A stretch of DNA of 15,292 nucleotides. Source: a bacterium (GTDB lineage: Bacteria; Verrucomicrobiota; Verrucomicrobiae; Limisphaerales; J093). Shown in pieces: positions 6,721 through 13,950 of the stretch. Both the position numbers and the translations under genes were made by a program. Position 1 is the first letter of the stretch. The number at the start of each line of letters is the position of its first letter. The stretch covers positions 1 through 15,292 of the forward strand of contig JAKCAB010000267.1 in assembly GCA_021839785.1 (NCBI GenBank), given 5' to 3'. The notes under the pieces are model-generated. The model saw nothing but the letters and a program-made list of their open reading frames with translations, searched no databases and was not told the DNA's origin.

Positions 6721-7734
6721 TCACCGGGCGTCTTCCTTGAGCCAGCGCGCCACGTCCGGAGCCGCGTAGGTGATCAGAATGTCCGCCCCCGCCCGGCGCA
6801 AAGCCAGCAGGCTCTCCATCGTCACCGCCCGTTCGTCAATCCACCCGTTCGCCGCGGCGGCCTTGATCATCGAGTACTCCCCGCTGACCGCGTAGGCCGC
6901 GGTCGGATAGCCGAACTCGGCTTTCACGCGGTAGAGAATGTCGAGGTACGCCAGCGCCGGCTTCACCATCACGATGTCCGCACCCTCACGGATGTCCAGG
7001 GCCACTTCGCGCAGCGCTTCCTGGGCGTTCGTGGCGGCCATCTGGTAACTCCGCCGGTCGCCGAACTTCGGCGCCGACTCCGCCGCCTCGCGGAACGGTC
7101 CGTAAAACGCCGAGGCGAACTTCGCGGCGTAAGCCATGATCGGAGTCTCGTCCAATCCCGCCTTGTCCAATGCGGTGCGAATCGCGGCCACCCGCCCGTC
7201 CATCATGTCGCTGGGCGCCACGAGATCCGCGCCGGCTTCCGCGTGGCTGACCGCCGACCGGGCCAGCAACTTCAGCGTGGGGTCGTTCAAAATGCGCGCG
7301 CCGCGCCGATCCGCCGCCACGAGACCGCAATGCCCGTGGCTCATGTACTCGCAAAGGCACACGTCGGTGATGACCAGCAGCGACGGCAGTTCCTTTTTCA
7401 ACAGGCGAACCGCCCGCTGCACAATGCCGTTCGCCGCGTAAGCCTCCGAGGCCCTTTCGTCCTTGCGCTCCGGGATTCCGAAAAGCAGCACCGCCGGCAC
7501 CCCGACTTGATGCGCGGAGCGGGCTTCCTTGAGCAGCTCATCCGGCGAGAGCTGGAACACGCCCGGCATGGAGGCCACCGGCTGTCGCAGCTTGCGCCCG
7601 GCGCGCACGAACAACGGCAGGACCAATTGCTCGGCGTTCAAGCGCGTCTCCGCGACCAGCCTTCGCAAGGCGGCGGATCCGCGCAAACGGCGGGGACGGT
7701 AAACCGGGAACTGGCCCAAAGCACCTGCATTCAT
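6721..7734 (-). CDS. hemB: Delta-aminolevulinic acid dehydratase (porphobilinogen synthase)
   Basis: A 337-aa enzyme of normal length that joins two 5-aminolevulinates into porphobilinogen in tetrapyrrole (heme) synthesis. Diagnostic features are RPRRLR and LVLPLFV near the N-terminus, the three zinc-ligand cysteines C126, C128 and C136 in DVCLCEYMSHGHCG, the two Schiff-base lysines K205 (MAYAAKFASAFYGPFR) and K258 (IVMVKPA), and GDRRSYQM (225-232). The three cysteines mark it as the zinc-dependent active-site type rather than the magnesium type. The start is ATG at 7734. Upstream, TAGACT six bases before the ATG and TTTGCA 16 bp further form a leaderless-type promoter. Divergent from the DUF4230 gene; no other hem gene is in view. 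Confidence 0.97.
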   Translation of the reverse strand: MNAGALGQFPVYRPRRLRGSAALRRLVAETRLNAEQLVLPLFVRAGRKLRQPVASMPGVFQLSPDELLKEARSAHQVGVPAVLLFGIPERKDERASEAYAANGIVQRAVRLLKKELPSLLVITDVCLCEYMSHGHCGLVAADRRGARILNDPTLKLLARSAVSHAEAGADLVAPSDMMDGRVAAIRTALDKAGLDETPIMAYAAKFASAFYGPFREAAESAPKFGDRRSYQMAATNAQEALREVALDIREGADIVMVKPALAYLDILYRVKAEFGYPTAAYAVSGEYSMIKAAAANGWIDERAVTMESLLALRRAGADILITYAAPDVARWLKEDAR

Positions 7735-7740
7735 GGCGCG

Positions 7741-7768
7741 AGTCTAGGATGGGCGCCGCGACTGCAAA
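7741..7768 (-). promoter_or_regulatory. Putative leaderless promoter of hemB
   Basis: On the minus strand: TTTGCA (7768-7763), a 16-bp spacer, TAGACT (7746-7741), CGCGCC, then ATG at 7734. The -10 lies six bases from the start codon, and no Shine-Dalgarno exists in the gap. Confidence 0.45.
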
Positions 7769-7811
7769 GCCGAAAGTCGCGCAACGGCACACGTGCCAGT
7801 ACATCCCGGGA

Positions 7812-7846
7812 AGCCGGCCGGCACTCGTGCGCTCTGGGGGCCGGCT
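7812..7846. repeat. Inverted repeat between hemB and the DUF4230 gene
   Basis: AGCCGGCC (7812-7819) and GGCCGGCT (7839-7846) form a perfect 8-bp stem with a 19-nt loop. It sits in the divergent promoter region, about 45 bp upstream of either -35 hexamer. It could be an operator or a chance product of GC-rich DNA. Confidence 0.3.
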
Positions 7847-7894
7847 CAGGCGGGGAGCCAGCGCTTACGGGCTTCGCGCGGTGACGCTTTGCCA

Positions 7895-7922
7895 TTGGCA
7901 GCCGTCGCCGCCAAGATAGGGT
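7895..7922 (+). promoter_or_regulatory. Putative leaderless promoter of the DUF4230 gene
   Basis: TTGGCA at 7895-7900, a 16-bp spacer, TAGGGT at 7917-7922, GCTTGC, then GTG at 7929. The -35 matches 5 of 6. The -10 matches only T1, A2 and T6, which is the TANNNT form. Confidence 0.45.
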
Positions 7923-7928
7923 GCTTGC

Positions 7929-8513
7929 GTGAACAAGGCGCGCTGGGTTTTGGTCGTCCTCGTGGCGGGGCTGGTGGTCAGCATGGGGGGCTGCACCGGG
8001 CTGCTGCTGTCGCGCTTTCTGAGCTCCGCTCCGGCCCGTTACGCCAACCTGAACACCGCCACGCTGGTCACCCAAGTGCAGGGCCTCGCCCAGTTGGTGA
8101 GCGTCAAATACGTCATGGAGAAAGTGGTCATGCTCGAAGACGTTAATCTGTTTGGGGAAAATAGGATTCTGCTCGTCGCCCACGGCGTCGTGAAAGCCGG
8201 GGTGGATCTATCCAAACTCCAGCCGGGCGACGTCGAGATTCACGGCCAGAAGGTTGTCCTCCGATTGCCCATGGCCACCATTACTGATTGCTACCTGGAC
8301 GAAAACCAGACCCAGGTCGTGGAGGAAAGCACCGGCCTGTTGCGGCGTTACGACAAGGACCTCCAACAAAACGCCCGGCGCGAAGGTCTCGACGCCATCC
8401 GCCGCGCCGCCCGCTACAGCGGGATCGTGGACGACGCGAACCAGCGCGCTCAGTTGCAGGCCAAGGCCTTTCTGCGCCCGCTCGGCTTCGAGGAAGTCGA
8501 ATTTCGAAACTGA
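7929..8513 (+). CDS. DUF4230-family protein, membrane-anchored or lipoprotein
   Basis: A 194-aa protein starting at GTG 7929. Residues 6-21 are hydrophobic and end in MGGC (C22), a weak lipobox, so either a lipoprotein or an N-terminal anchor is possible. From about residue 55 it follows the DUF4230 pattern: LVSVKYVMEKVV, then HGVVKAGVDLSKLQPGDVEI, then VVLRLPMATITDCYLD, and a C-terminal helical part with ARYSGIVDDANQRAQLQAK and FLRPLGFEEVEF. DUF4230 proteins are envelope proteins of unknown function. It begins six bases after a promoter-like TAGGGT, with no Shine-Dalgarno. The oxidoreductase follows 84 bp downstream; a functional link is not evident. Confidence 0.85.
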   Translation: MNKARWVLVVLVAGLVVSMGGCTGLLLSRFLSSAPARYANLNTATLVTQVQGLAQLVSVKYVMEKVVMLEDVNLFGENRILLVAHGVVKAGVDLSKLQPGDVEIHGQKVVLRLPMATITDCYLDENQTQVVEESTGLLRRYDKDLQQNARREGLDAIRRAARYSGIVDDANQRAQLQAKAFLRPLGFEEVEFRN

Positions 8514-8597
8514 ATCCTGCGGGTCACTCCGGACCCCGCCAGCGCCGTCCCGCTTTGAATGTCATCGCCAAAACTCACGTCTGAACCACCAACAATT

Positions 8598-9896
8598 ATG
8601 CGCAAGCAAAACTCGATCTCCCGCCGCCAGTTTCTCAGCACCGCCGCTGTTGCCGCCAGCGCGCCGCTCCTCCTGCCCTCACGGGTCTGGTCGGCCGAAA
8701 CGGGCGCCAAACCCAATGACCGCTTGACGATGGGCTTCATCGGCACCGGCAAACAGGGCCGCCACCTGTTGAACAGCTTCCTGCCCCACTCGAACGTGCA
8801 AGTCGTGGCCGTCAACGACGTGGACACCACGCGGCGCGAGCACCACAAGAAACTGGTCGAAAGCTTCTACGGCACCAAGCAGGACAAGGACTTCAAGGGT
8901 TGCGCCGCCTACAAAGACTTCCGTGAGTTGCTCGGACGCAAAGAGATTGACGCCGTGGTGATCGCCACGCCCGATCACTGGCACGCGTACCCGGTGGTCA
9001 TGGCTGCCAAGGCCAAGAAAGACATTTATTGTGAGAAGCCGCTTTCGCTCACCATCCACGAGGCGCGGGCGATGGTGAATGCCGTCCGCGAAAACCAGCG
9101 GGTGTTCCAGACCGGCTCGATGCAGCGCTCGGACAGCGCCTTCTGGAAAGGCTGCACGCTGGTGCGCAACGGGCTGATCGGCGACGTCAAAGAGGTCTAT
9201 GTCAACGTCGGCGGCCCCAGCAAGTGGTGCGACCTTTCCGAGGAGCCGATGGAACCCGGCCTCGATTGGGATTTCTGGCTCGGTCCCGCGCCGGTGCGCC
9301 CCTACAACTCGATCCTCAGTCCGCGCGGCGTTCACGACTTTTTCCCGAACTGGCGCAACTATCGCGAGTACTCTGGCGGCGGCATGACCGATTGGGGCGC
9401 GCACCACTTCGACATCGCCCAGTGGGGCCTGGGGATGGATGAGAGCGGGCCGGTCGAAATCATTCCGCCGGACGGCAAGGACGTGAAGCGCCTGACTTAC
9501 AAGTACGCCAATGGCACGGTCATGTACCACGGTGGCCTCCAAGGTTATGACTTTGGCGTGGTGTTCGTCGGAACCAAAGGCAAGGTCTGCGTCGATCGCG
9601 GCCGATTCAAGGCCGAGCCGGAAGCGCTGATGAAGGAAAATTTCGATGCCCTCCCGGTGAAGCTCTACAAGAGCAACAACCATTACAAAGACTTCGTGGA
9701 CTGCGTGCGCTCCCGCCAGAAGCCGATCTGCGACGTCGAGATCGGCGCGCGCTCGGTGACGGTCTGCCATCTGGGCAACCTGGCGTTATGGAACAAACGC
9801 AAGCTCACTTGGGATCCGGCCAAGGAACAGTTTGTCGGCGATCCGGAAGCCAACACCTGGCTCGACCGCGAGAAGCGGAACGGCTGGGAAGTTTAA
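8598..9896 (+). CDS. Tat-exported Gfo/Idh/MocA-family oxidoreductase
   Basis: A 432-aa protein. The N-terminus has a twin-arginine signal, SRRQFL at 8-13, followed by an Ala-rich hydrophobic stretch to about residue 32 (RVWSA), so the folded enzyme is sent out of the cytoplasm. The Rossmann fold begins at TMGFIGTGKQGRH (nucleotide-binding GxGxxG at 49-54), with AVVIATPDHWHA (119-130) and the family EKP motif at 146-148. The C-terminal domain has GGGMTDWGAHHFDIAQWGLG, giving the usual Asp and His active-site residues. NAD(P)-dependent sugar or inositol oxidation is the family role, with NAD(P) probably bound before export. The frame opens 13 codons earlier at 8559, but the ATG at 8598 places the Tat motif correctly. 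Such secreted paralogues are numerous in Verrucomicrobiota and Planctomycetota. The substrate cannot be told. Confidence 0.93.
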   Translation: MRKQNSISRRQFLSTAAVAASAPLLLPSRVWSAETGAKPNDRLTMGFIGTGKQGRHLLNSFLPHSNVQVVAVNDVDTTRREHHKKLVESFYGTKQDKDFKGCAAYKDFRELLGRKEIDAVVIATPDHWHAYPVVMAAKAKKDIYCEKPLSLTIHEARAMVNAVRENQRVFQTGSMQRSDSAFWKGCTLVRNGLIGDVKEVYVNVGGPSKWCDLSEEPMEPGLDWDFWLGPAPVRPYNSILSPRGVHDFFPNWRNYREYSGGGMTDWGAHHFDIAQWGLGMDESGPVEIIPPDGKDVKRLTYKYANGTVMYHGGLQGYDFGVVFVGTKGKVCVDRGRFKAEPEALMKENFDALPVKLYKSNNHYKDFVDCVRSRQKPICDVEIGARSVTVCHLGNLALWNKRKLTWDPAKEQFVGDPEANTWLDREKRNGWEV

Positions 9897-9965
9897 TCAC
9901 CTCCGACCGATTGGAAACGCGCCGTCTGGTCTGCCGCCAGGCGGCGTGTTGGCTCTGGAGCACCT

Positions 9966-10403
9966 TCAATCTTCGCGCACCAAGTCGCCGACCTCCGCCT
10001 CACCGGACAAGACGTCCGCCACGATGCTCGTGCCGTTGACCGGCCCACTGATCCGCACTTCCCCGATGCGTTGGCCGTCGCGATAAAGGCCCAGCCGCGC
10101 CTGCAGCACCGGTGGCTGGCTGAAGGCAAAATCCACAATGACGAAGCGTAACCGTATGTTCACCACCGTGACGCGACCTTGGATCGGGTTGACCGGCGTC
10201 ACCACGGGAAAGCGCGGCGGCGCAGGTGCCGGCGGTCGTCGAGTCTCGGCGGATGGCAGCAACGCGCCCCCGGCGGAAGGTTTCGTGGAAGGCGGCGGGG
10301 CAGCCCGCCGCGTCCGCGCTGGAACTGCACCCGGCCGGACCGGTTCCGGACTGCACGAAGTTCCCAGAGCGACCGCCAACACAATGCCCGCCAAAACACG
10401 CAC
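9966..10403 (-). CDS. Small secreted protein, probable lipoprotein
   Basis: I chose the GTG at 10403 because AGGAAG lies 8 bases before it (one of very few Shine-Dalgarno sequences in the window) and it places a signal peptide at the start: VRVLAGIVLAVALGTSC, with the cysteine at 17 as a weak lipobox. The frame stays open to a GTG at 10484, which would add 27 hydrophilic residues and bury the signal. After the cysteine comes a Pro/Ala/Arg-rich linker (about 18-72), then a compact C-terminal domain with GRVTVVNIRLRFVIVDFAF, LGLYRDGQRIGEVRISGP and IVADVLSGEAEVGDLVRED. The last block looks like a small beta-barrel with repeated Val/Gly strands. I have no named family for it. It is divergent from the transporter gene and ends 69 bp from the oxidoreductase on the opposite strand. 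Confidence 0.7.
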   Translation of the reverse strand: MRVLAGIVLAVALGTSCSPEPVRPGAVPARTRRAAPPPSTKPSAGGALLPSAETRRPPAPAPPRFPVVTPVNPIQGRVTVVNIRLRFVIVDFAFSQPPVLQARLGLYRDGQRIGEVRISGPVNGTSIVADVLSGEAEVGDLVRED

Positions 10404-10488
10404 GGCACCAGCTTCCTGCCAAGCCCGCGACCCGTCAACGGGTTGAGTCGGCCCACTGGCTCCGTCGTGCTTGGCCGGCGTCACGGAA

Positions 10489-10517
10489 TTGTCACCCGGC
10501 GGTCACCTTGCCGTAAT
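10489..10517 (+). promoter_or_regulatory. Putative promoter of the transporter / phosphonate cassette
   Basis: TTGTCA at 10489-10494, a 17-bp spacer and CGTAAT at 10512-10517 (4 of 6). The expected transcription start is near 10524, leaving a leader of about 100 nt before the transporter ATG and containing the short ORF at 10543. Confidence 0.3.
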
Positions 10518-10542
10518 CCGCGGAATTCAATCTGCTTGCCGC

Positions 10543-10629
10543 ATGGACCGCCTCCCGCCAAGGTTCGCGCCGTCCAAGCGCAAGCCGACCGAAGTGCCCG
10601 GCTGGAAACACCGAAGCAATCCGAGATGA
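10543..10629 (+). CDS. Possible 28-codon upstream ORF overlapping the transporter start
   Basis: ATG at 10543 opens a 28-codon frame, rich in Arg, Lys and Pro, whose TGA (10627-10629) overlaps the transporter ATG (10626-10628) as ATGA. That overlap is typical of translational coupling. There is no Shine-Dalgarno and the peptide matches nothing known, so it may be chance. It is listed because the overlap is exact and the predicted promoter lies just upstream. Confidence 0.25.
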   Translation: MDRLPPRFAPSKRKPTEVPGWKHRSNPR

Positions 10630-11906
10630 CCGACCCGCACGCTTCCCCGGTAACGCCGCGCCGCGGCTACTTTTTGCTGGCCACGGTGATTTTCGCCTAC
10701 ATCGGCATTTACCTCTGCCGGAAAAACCTTTCGGTGGCCGTTCCCATTCTGCAGAAGCAGTGGAACCTCAGCAAAGAGGAGGTGGGGGTGGTCGCGAGCG
10801 CCAGCACCATCGCTTACGCGATCGGCAAGGTCGCCTTCGGCCCGGTGGTGGACCGGCTGGGCGGGCGCAACGGCATCTTGCTCGCGATGCTGCTGGTGGC
10901 CTTTTTCGGCGCGTGCGGCGCACTGGCACCGGGCTTGGGAATGCTGACCGCCATGTACTGCGCCAACCGGCTTGCGGGATCGGCGGGCTGGGGATCGATC
11001 ATCAAGCTGACGCCGGACTGGTTTCCGCCGGCCAAGCTGGCGTTCGCCATCGGCGTGCTCTCATTGAGCTTCGTCTTCGGTGGCGCGCTGGCCGTCGCCT
11101 TCGCGGGAGTCGTGGCCCGGCTCACGCACGACAATTGGCGATGGGTGATGGGCGCGCCATCAATCGTACTGCTGGCGATGGCGATCATTTGTTGGTGGAT
11201 CCTGCCCCGCGCGGGCGACCACTCGCGTGCCGGTGCCGCCGCCCACGCCTCCCACGCGGGTTGGGGCTGGCGCCACTACGCTGAATTGTTCGCCGAACCG
11301 CAGTTCTACGTGCTCTGCGCGCTCAGCTTCACGCTCACTTTCATACGGGAAACCTTCAATTTCTGGATCGTGGACTTCTTCAAGACCGAGGGCGGCCCGA
11401 CCATGTCGAACAGCATCGCCGCCTTTCTCTCGACCCCGTTCGACATCCTGGGCGGCTTGGGAATCCTGGCGCTGGGCTGGGTTTACGGCCGGCTGGGAAA
11501 CGCGGCGCGCCGGCGGTTGCTCTTCGGCATTCTGGCCGCACTGACCGTGTTGCTGGCGGGCCTGCCGGGATTCTTCCACGGTGATTTGTGGCTGGTGACG
11601 GCGGCGGTGGGCTTGATCGGTTTCCTGGTGTTGGGCCCGTACAGCCTGTTGGCCGGCGTGCTGGCGGTCGAGGTCCGCGGCAAGGAATATGCCGCCACCG
11701 TGGCGGGCCTCGTCGATGCCTCGGGCTACGTGGCCGGCATCCTTTCGGGAAGTTTCTTCGGCTGGCTACTTAGCCAAGGCAAATACAAGCTGGGCTTCGA
11801 ATTCATGGCCGCGATGACGCTGGTTTCTGCCTTTCTCTGCCTGGCACTATATCGCAAACGGGCGGCTGCCCAAAACGAAGGCGCACCGAACAAATCCGCT
11901 TCGTGA
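10626..11906 (+). CDS. MFS transporter of the organophosphate:phosphate antiporter (OPA, GlpT/UhpT-like) type
   Basis: A 426-aa inner-membrane protein with about 12 hydrophobic segments in two halves split by a hydrophilic loop near 193-214 (RAGDHSRAGAAAHASHAG). OPA features are YLCRKNLSVAVPIL, with R32 in the place of the GlpT substrate arginine R45, GPVVDRLGGR as the MFS loop 2-3 motif (72-81), and R241 in FIRETFNFW, which lines up with the second GlpT arginine R269. Both phosphate-binding arginines are therefore kept, which suggests a substrate with a phosphate or phosphonate group. The start at 10626 gives a normal OPA N-terminus; the frame runs back to 10179 through unrelated GC-rich DNA opposite the lipoprotein gene. 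The PhnX-like and PhnW genes follow on the same strand, so import of 2-aminoethylphosphonate or a related organophosphonate is a reasonable hypothesis. Glycerol-3-phosphate or phosphoglycerate are alternatives. Confidence 0.88.
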   Translation: MTDPHASPVTPRRGYFLLATVIFAYIGIYLCRKNLSVAVPILQKQWNLSKEEVGVVASASTIAYAIGKVAFGPVVDRLGGRNGILLAMLLVAFFGACGALAPGLGMLTAMYCANRLAGSAGWGSIIKLTPDWFPPAKLAFAIGVLSLSFVFGGALAVAFAGVVARLTHDNWRWVMGAPSIVLLAMAIICWWILPRAGDHSRAGAAAHASHAGWGWRHYAELFAEPQFYVLCALSFTLTFIRETFNFWIVDFFKTEGGPTMSNSIAAFLSTPFDILGGLGILALGWVYGRLGNAARRRLLFGILAALTVLLAGLPGFFHGDLWLVTAAVGLIGFLVLGPYSLLAGVLAVEVRGKEYAATVAGLVDASGYVAGILSGSFFGWLLSQGKYKLGFEFMAAMTLVSAFLCLALYRKRAAAQNEGAPNKSAS

Positions 11907-12044
11907 AGAAAGCGACCCCACCTCGGCCGGCCACGCCACCCACGCCCTGCCCTGTCACGTCAGCGCTTTGCGGTTGGCACCCGCGGCTACGCCACCTGTC
12001 GTTTTTCGCTTCGCGCTGAACTATCCGAATCCGACTCTCGCGTT

Positions 12045-12746
12045 ATGAACCCTCCCATTCAACTGGTCGTCTTCGACATGGCCGGCACCACGGTCCGCGA
12101 CGACGATGCCGTCAACCTTTGCCTGCGCCAGGCCCTCAACGAGGCCGGCGTCTCCGTTTCACGCGACCAGGTCAACCGCGTCATGGGCATCCCGAAACCG
12201 CTCGCCATCGAAACGCTGTTGCGCGAACAGACGCCTGGAGCCGTGCCTTCGGCGGGACAGATCGAGGCCCTCCACGACGACTTTCTGGTGCGCATGATCC
12301 GGTTTTACCAAACCGACCCAAACGTCGCGGAAATGTCCGGCGCAACGGCCACGTTCCGGGCTTTGAAACAGGCAGGCATCAAGGTCGCGCTCGATACCGG
12401 CTTTAGTCGGCCGATTGTCACCGTCATTCTCGACCGCCTGGGCTGGTCGAGCTCCGAATTGCTGGACACCACGGTGACGAGCGACGAAGTCCCGCGCGGC
12501 CGCCCGCACCCGGACCTCCTCTTCGAAGCCATGCGCCGCACCGGCGTGACCGACGCGCAGAGGGTCGCGAAAGTCGGCGACACGCCTTCCGATTTGCAGG
12601 AAGGCCACGCCGCTGGCTGCGCGCTGGTGATCGGCGTGACGAACGGCACCCACACTCGCGCCCAACTCGAAGTCCACCCGCACACGCATCTCATTCCCGA
12701 TCTCGCGGCGTTACCGGCATTGGTCATCCCGCCGGGAAAAGGCTGA
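12045..12746 (+). CDS. phnX: PhnX-like HAD hydrolase (phosphonoacetaldehyde hydrolase family)
   Basis: A 233-aa HAD-superfamily enzyme of the phosphonatase branch. The nucleophile motif is DMAGTT (D11), with Ala at the +2 position, where most HAD phosphatases have Asp and phosphonatases have Ala. K51 in VMGIPKPLA lines up with the Schiff-base lysine of B. cereus PhnX (K53, in MGLLK). DTGFSR (117-122), GRP (R153) and KVGDTPSDLQEG (D179, D183) match the remaining HAD motifs. In PhnX the aldehyde forms an imine with Lys and the C-P bond is cleaved to acetaldehyde and phosphate. Differences from the classical enzyme are the shorter length (233 against about 265) and the loss of the His three residues after the Lys (Ala here). 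It may therefore belong to the 'phosphonatase-like' sister group, some of which are thought to act on hydroxylated analogues. phnW follows after 30 bp. Confidence 0.85.
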   Translation: MNPPIQLVVFDMAGTTVRDDDAVNLCLRQALNEAGVSVSRDQVNRVMGIPKPLAIETLLREQTPGAVPSAGQIEALHDDFLVRMIRFYQTDPNVAEMSGATATFRALKQAGIKVALDTGFSRPIVTVILDRLGWSSSELLDTTVTSDEVPRGRPHPDLLFEAMRRTGVTDAQRVAKVGDTPSDLQEGHAAGCALVIGVTNGTHTRAQLEVHPHTHLIPDLAALPALVIPPGKG

Positions 12747-12776
12747 CAATCACGACCGTTCCAAGCATTCCTGGCC

Positions 12777-13913
12777 ATGTCACCGTTGCCCACCGCGAAG
12801 GATAGACTCCTGTTCACGCCCGGTCCGCTCACCACCAGCCTCAGCGTCAAGCAGGCGATGCTCCACGACGCCGGCTCGTGGCACTTCGAGTTCAGTGAAA
12901 TCGTCCGCAGCGTCCGCGAAGAACTGCTCGCCGTCGCCGGTGTGTCGCGTTCCACAGGTTGGGAATGCGTCTTAATGCAAGGCAGCGGCACGTTCGGCGT
13001 CGAGTCGGTGATCACCTCCACCGTGCCGCCGGACGGCAAGCTGCTCGTGGTGAGCAATGGCGCCTACGGCGAGCGCATCGGACAGATGGCCGCCGCCGCG
13101 CGCATTCCGGATCAGGTACTGCGCTTTCCCGAAACCGAGCCGCCCGCGGCCGTGGAGGTGGATCGCGCGCTGGCAGCCGACCCCGCCATCAGCCAGGTCG
13201 CACTCGTGCATTGCGAAACCACGACCGGCATTTTGAACCCGGTGACCGAGATCGGCCGGGTGGTGAAGCGTCACCGGCGGGTTTTCGCGGTCGATGCCAT
13301 GAGCAGCTTCGGCGGCCTGCCGCTCGACCTCGAGGCGGCGGGCATCGACTACCTGATCTCTTCCGCAAACAAATGCATCGAAGGCGTGCCGGGATTCAGT
13401 TTCGTGCTTGCCCGCCGCGACGCCCTGCTCGCCACCGAAGGCTGGGCGCGCAGCCTCAGCCTGGACCTGCTCGGCCAGTGGAAAGGCTTCGAGAAAAACG
13501 ACCAGTTCCGGTTCACCCCACCGACCCACGCGCTGCTGGCCTTCGCGCAAGCCTTGCGCGAACTCGCCGACGAAGGCGGTGTTGCCGCGCGCAACGCGCG
13601 TTACGCGGCGAACCATCGGACGCTCCTCGCCGGGATGGGCGCGCTGGGTTTCCGGCCACTGCTGAGGCCGGAAGTGCAAAGCCCGATCATCACCGCCTTC
13701 CATTTTCCGAAGGACACCGCGTTCGAGTTCGATGGCTTTTATCGCCGGCTCAGCGACCGCGGAATGATCATCTATCCCGGAAAGCTGACCCAGGTGAACA
13801 CGTTTCGGATCGGCACCATCGGCCGGCTCTTTCCCGCCGACCTCGAGCAACTCGTCCACGCCGTAGCGGGGGCGCTGCGCGACCTCGGCTGTCGCGTGCC
13901 GGTCGCCTCGTAG
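12777..13913 (+). CDS. phnW: 2-aminoethylphosphonate--pyruvate aminotransferase
   Basis: A 378-aa fold-type I PLP aminotransferase of normal PhnW length. It moves the amino group of 2-aminoethylphosphonate to pyruvate, giving phosphonoacetaldehyde and alanine. Visible features are LLFTPGPLTTS at 11-21, RDVG replaced by HDAGSWH at 30-36, MQGSGTFGVES (67-77) for the PLP phosphate, HCETTTG (145-151), AVDAMSSFGG with D173 stacking on the PLP nitrogen, and SSANKCIEGVPGFSFV with the PLP lysine K199. IIYPGKLTQVNTFRIGTIGRLF near the C-terminus holds the carboxylate/phosphonate-binding arginine region. The start at 12777 is the first ATG after the phnX stop, with no clear Shine-Dalgarno; the 30-bp gap suggests co-transcription. 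Together they form the standard two-step phosphonatase pathway. Convergent with waaF. Confidence 0.96.
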   Translation: MSPLPTAKDRLLFTPGPLTTSLSVKQAMLHDAGSWHFEFSEIVRSVREELLAVAGVSRSTGWECVLMQGSGTFGVESVITSTVPPDGKLLVVSNGAYGERIGQMAAAARIPDQVLRFPETEPPAAVEVDRALAADPAISQVALVHCETTTGILNPVTEIGRVVKRHRRVFAVDAMSSFGGLPLDLEAAGIDYLISSANKCIEGVPGFSFVLARRDALLATEGWARSLSLDLLGQWKGFEKNDQFRFTPPTHALLAFAQALRELADEGGVAARNARYAANHRTLLAGMGALGFRPLLRPEVQSPIITAFHFPKDTAFEFDGFYRRLSDRGMIIYPGKLTQVNTFRIGTIGRLFPADLEQLVHAVAGALRDLGCRVPVAS

Positions 13914-13950
13914 CCGGGTCTTTGGCAAACCCGCGGTGGGCCTCGCCGCC

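Noticed and set aside
8679..9770. 363-aa antisense ORF opposite the Gfo/Idh/MocA gene
   Set aside because: Shadow frame; the plus strand carries clear catalytic motifs over the same bases.
10179..10625. Upstream extension of the transporter frame
   Set aside because: The 149 extra residues are hydrophilic and Arg/Pro-rich, lie opposite the lipoprotein gene and come before a normal OPA-type N-terminus at 10626.
13915..13933. Terminator between phnW and waaF
   Set aside because: CGGGT/ACCCG is only a 5-bp stem with a 9-nt loop and no T-tract on either strand, too weak to call.
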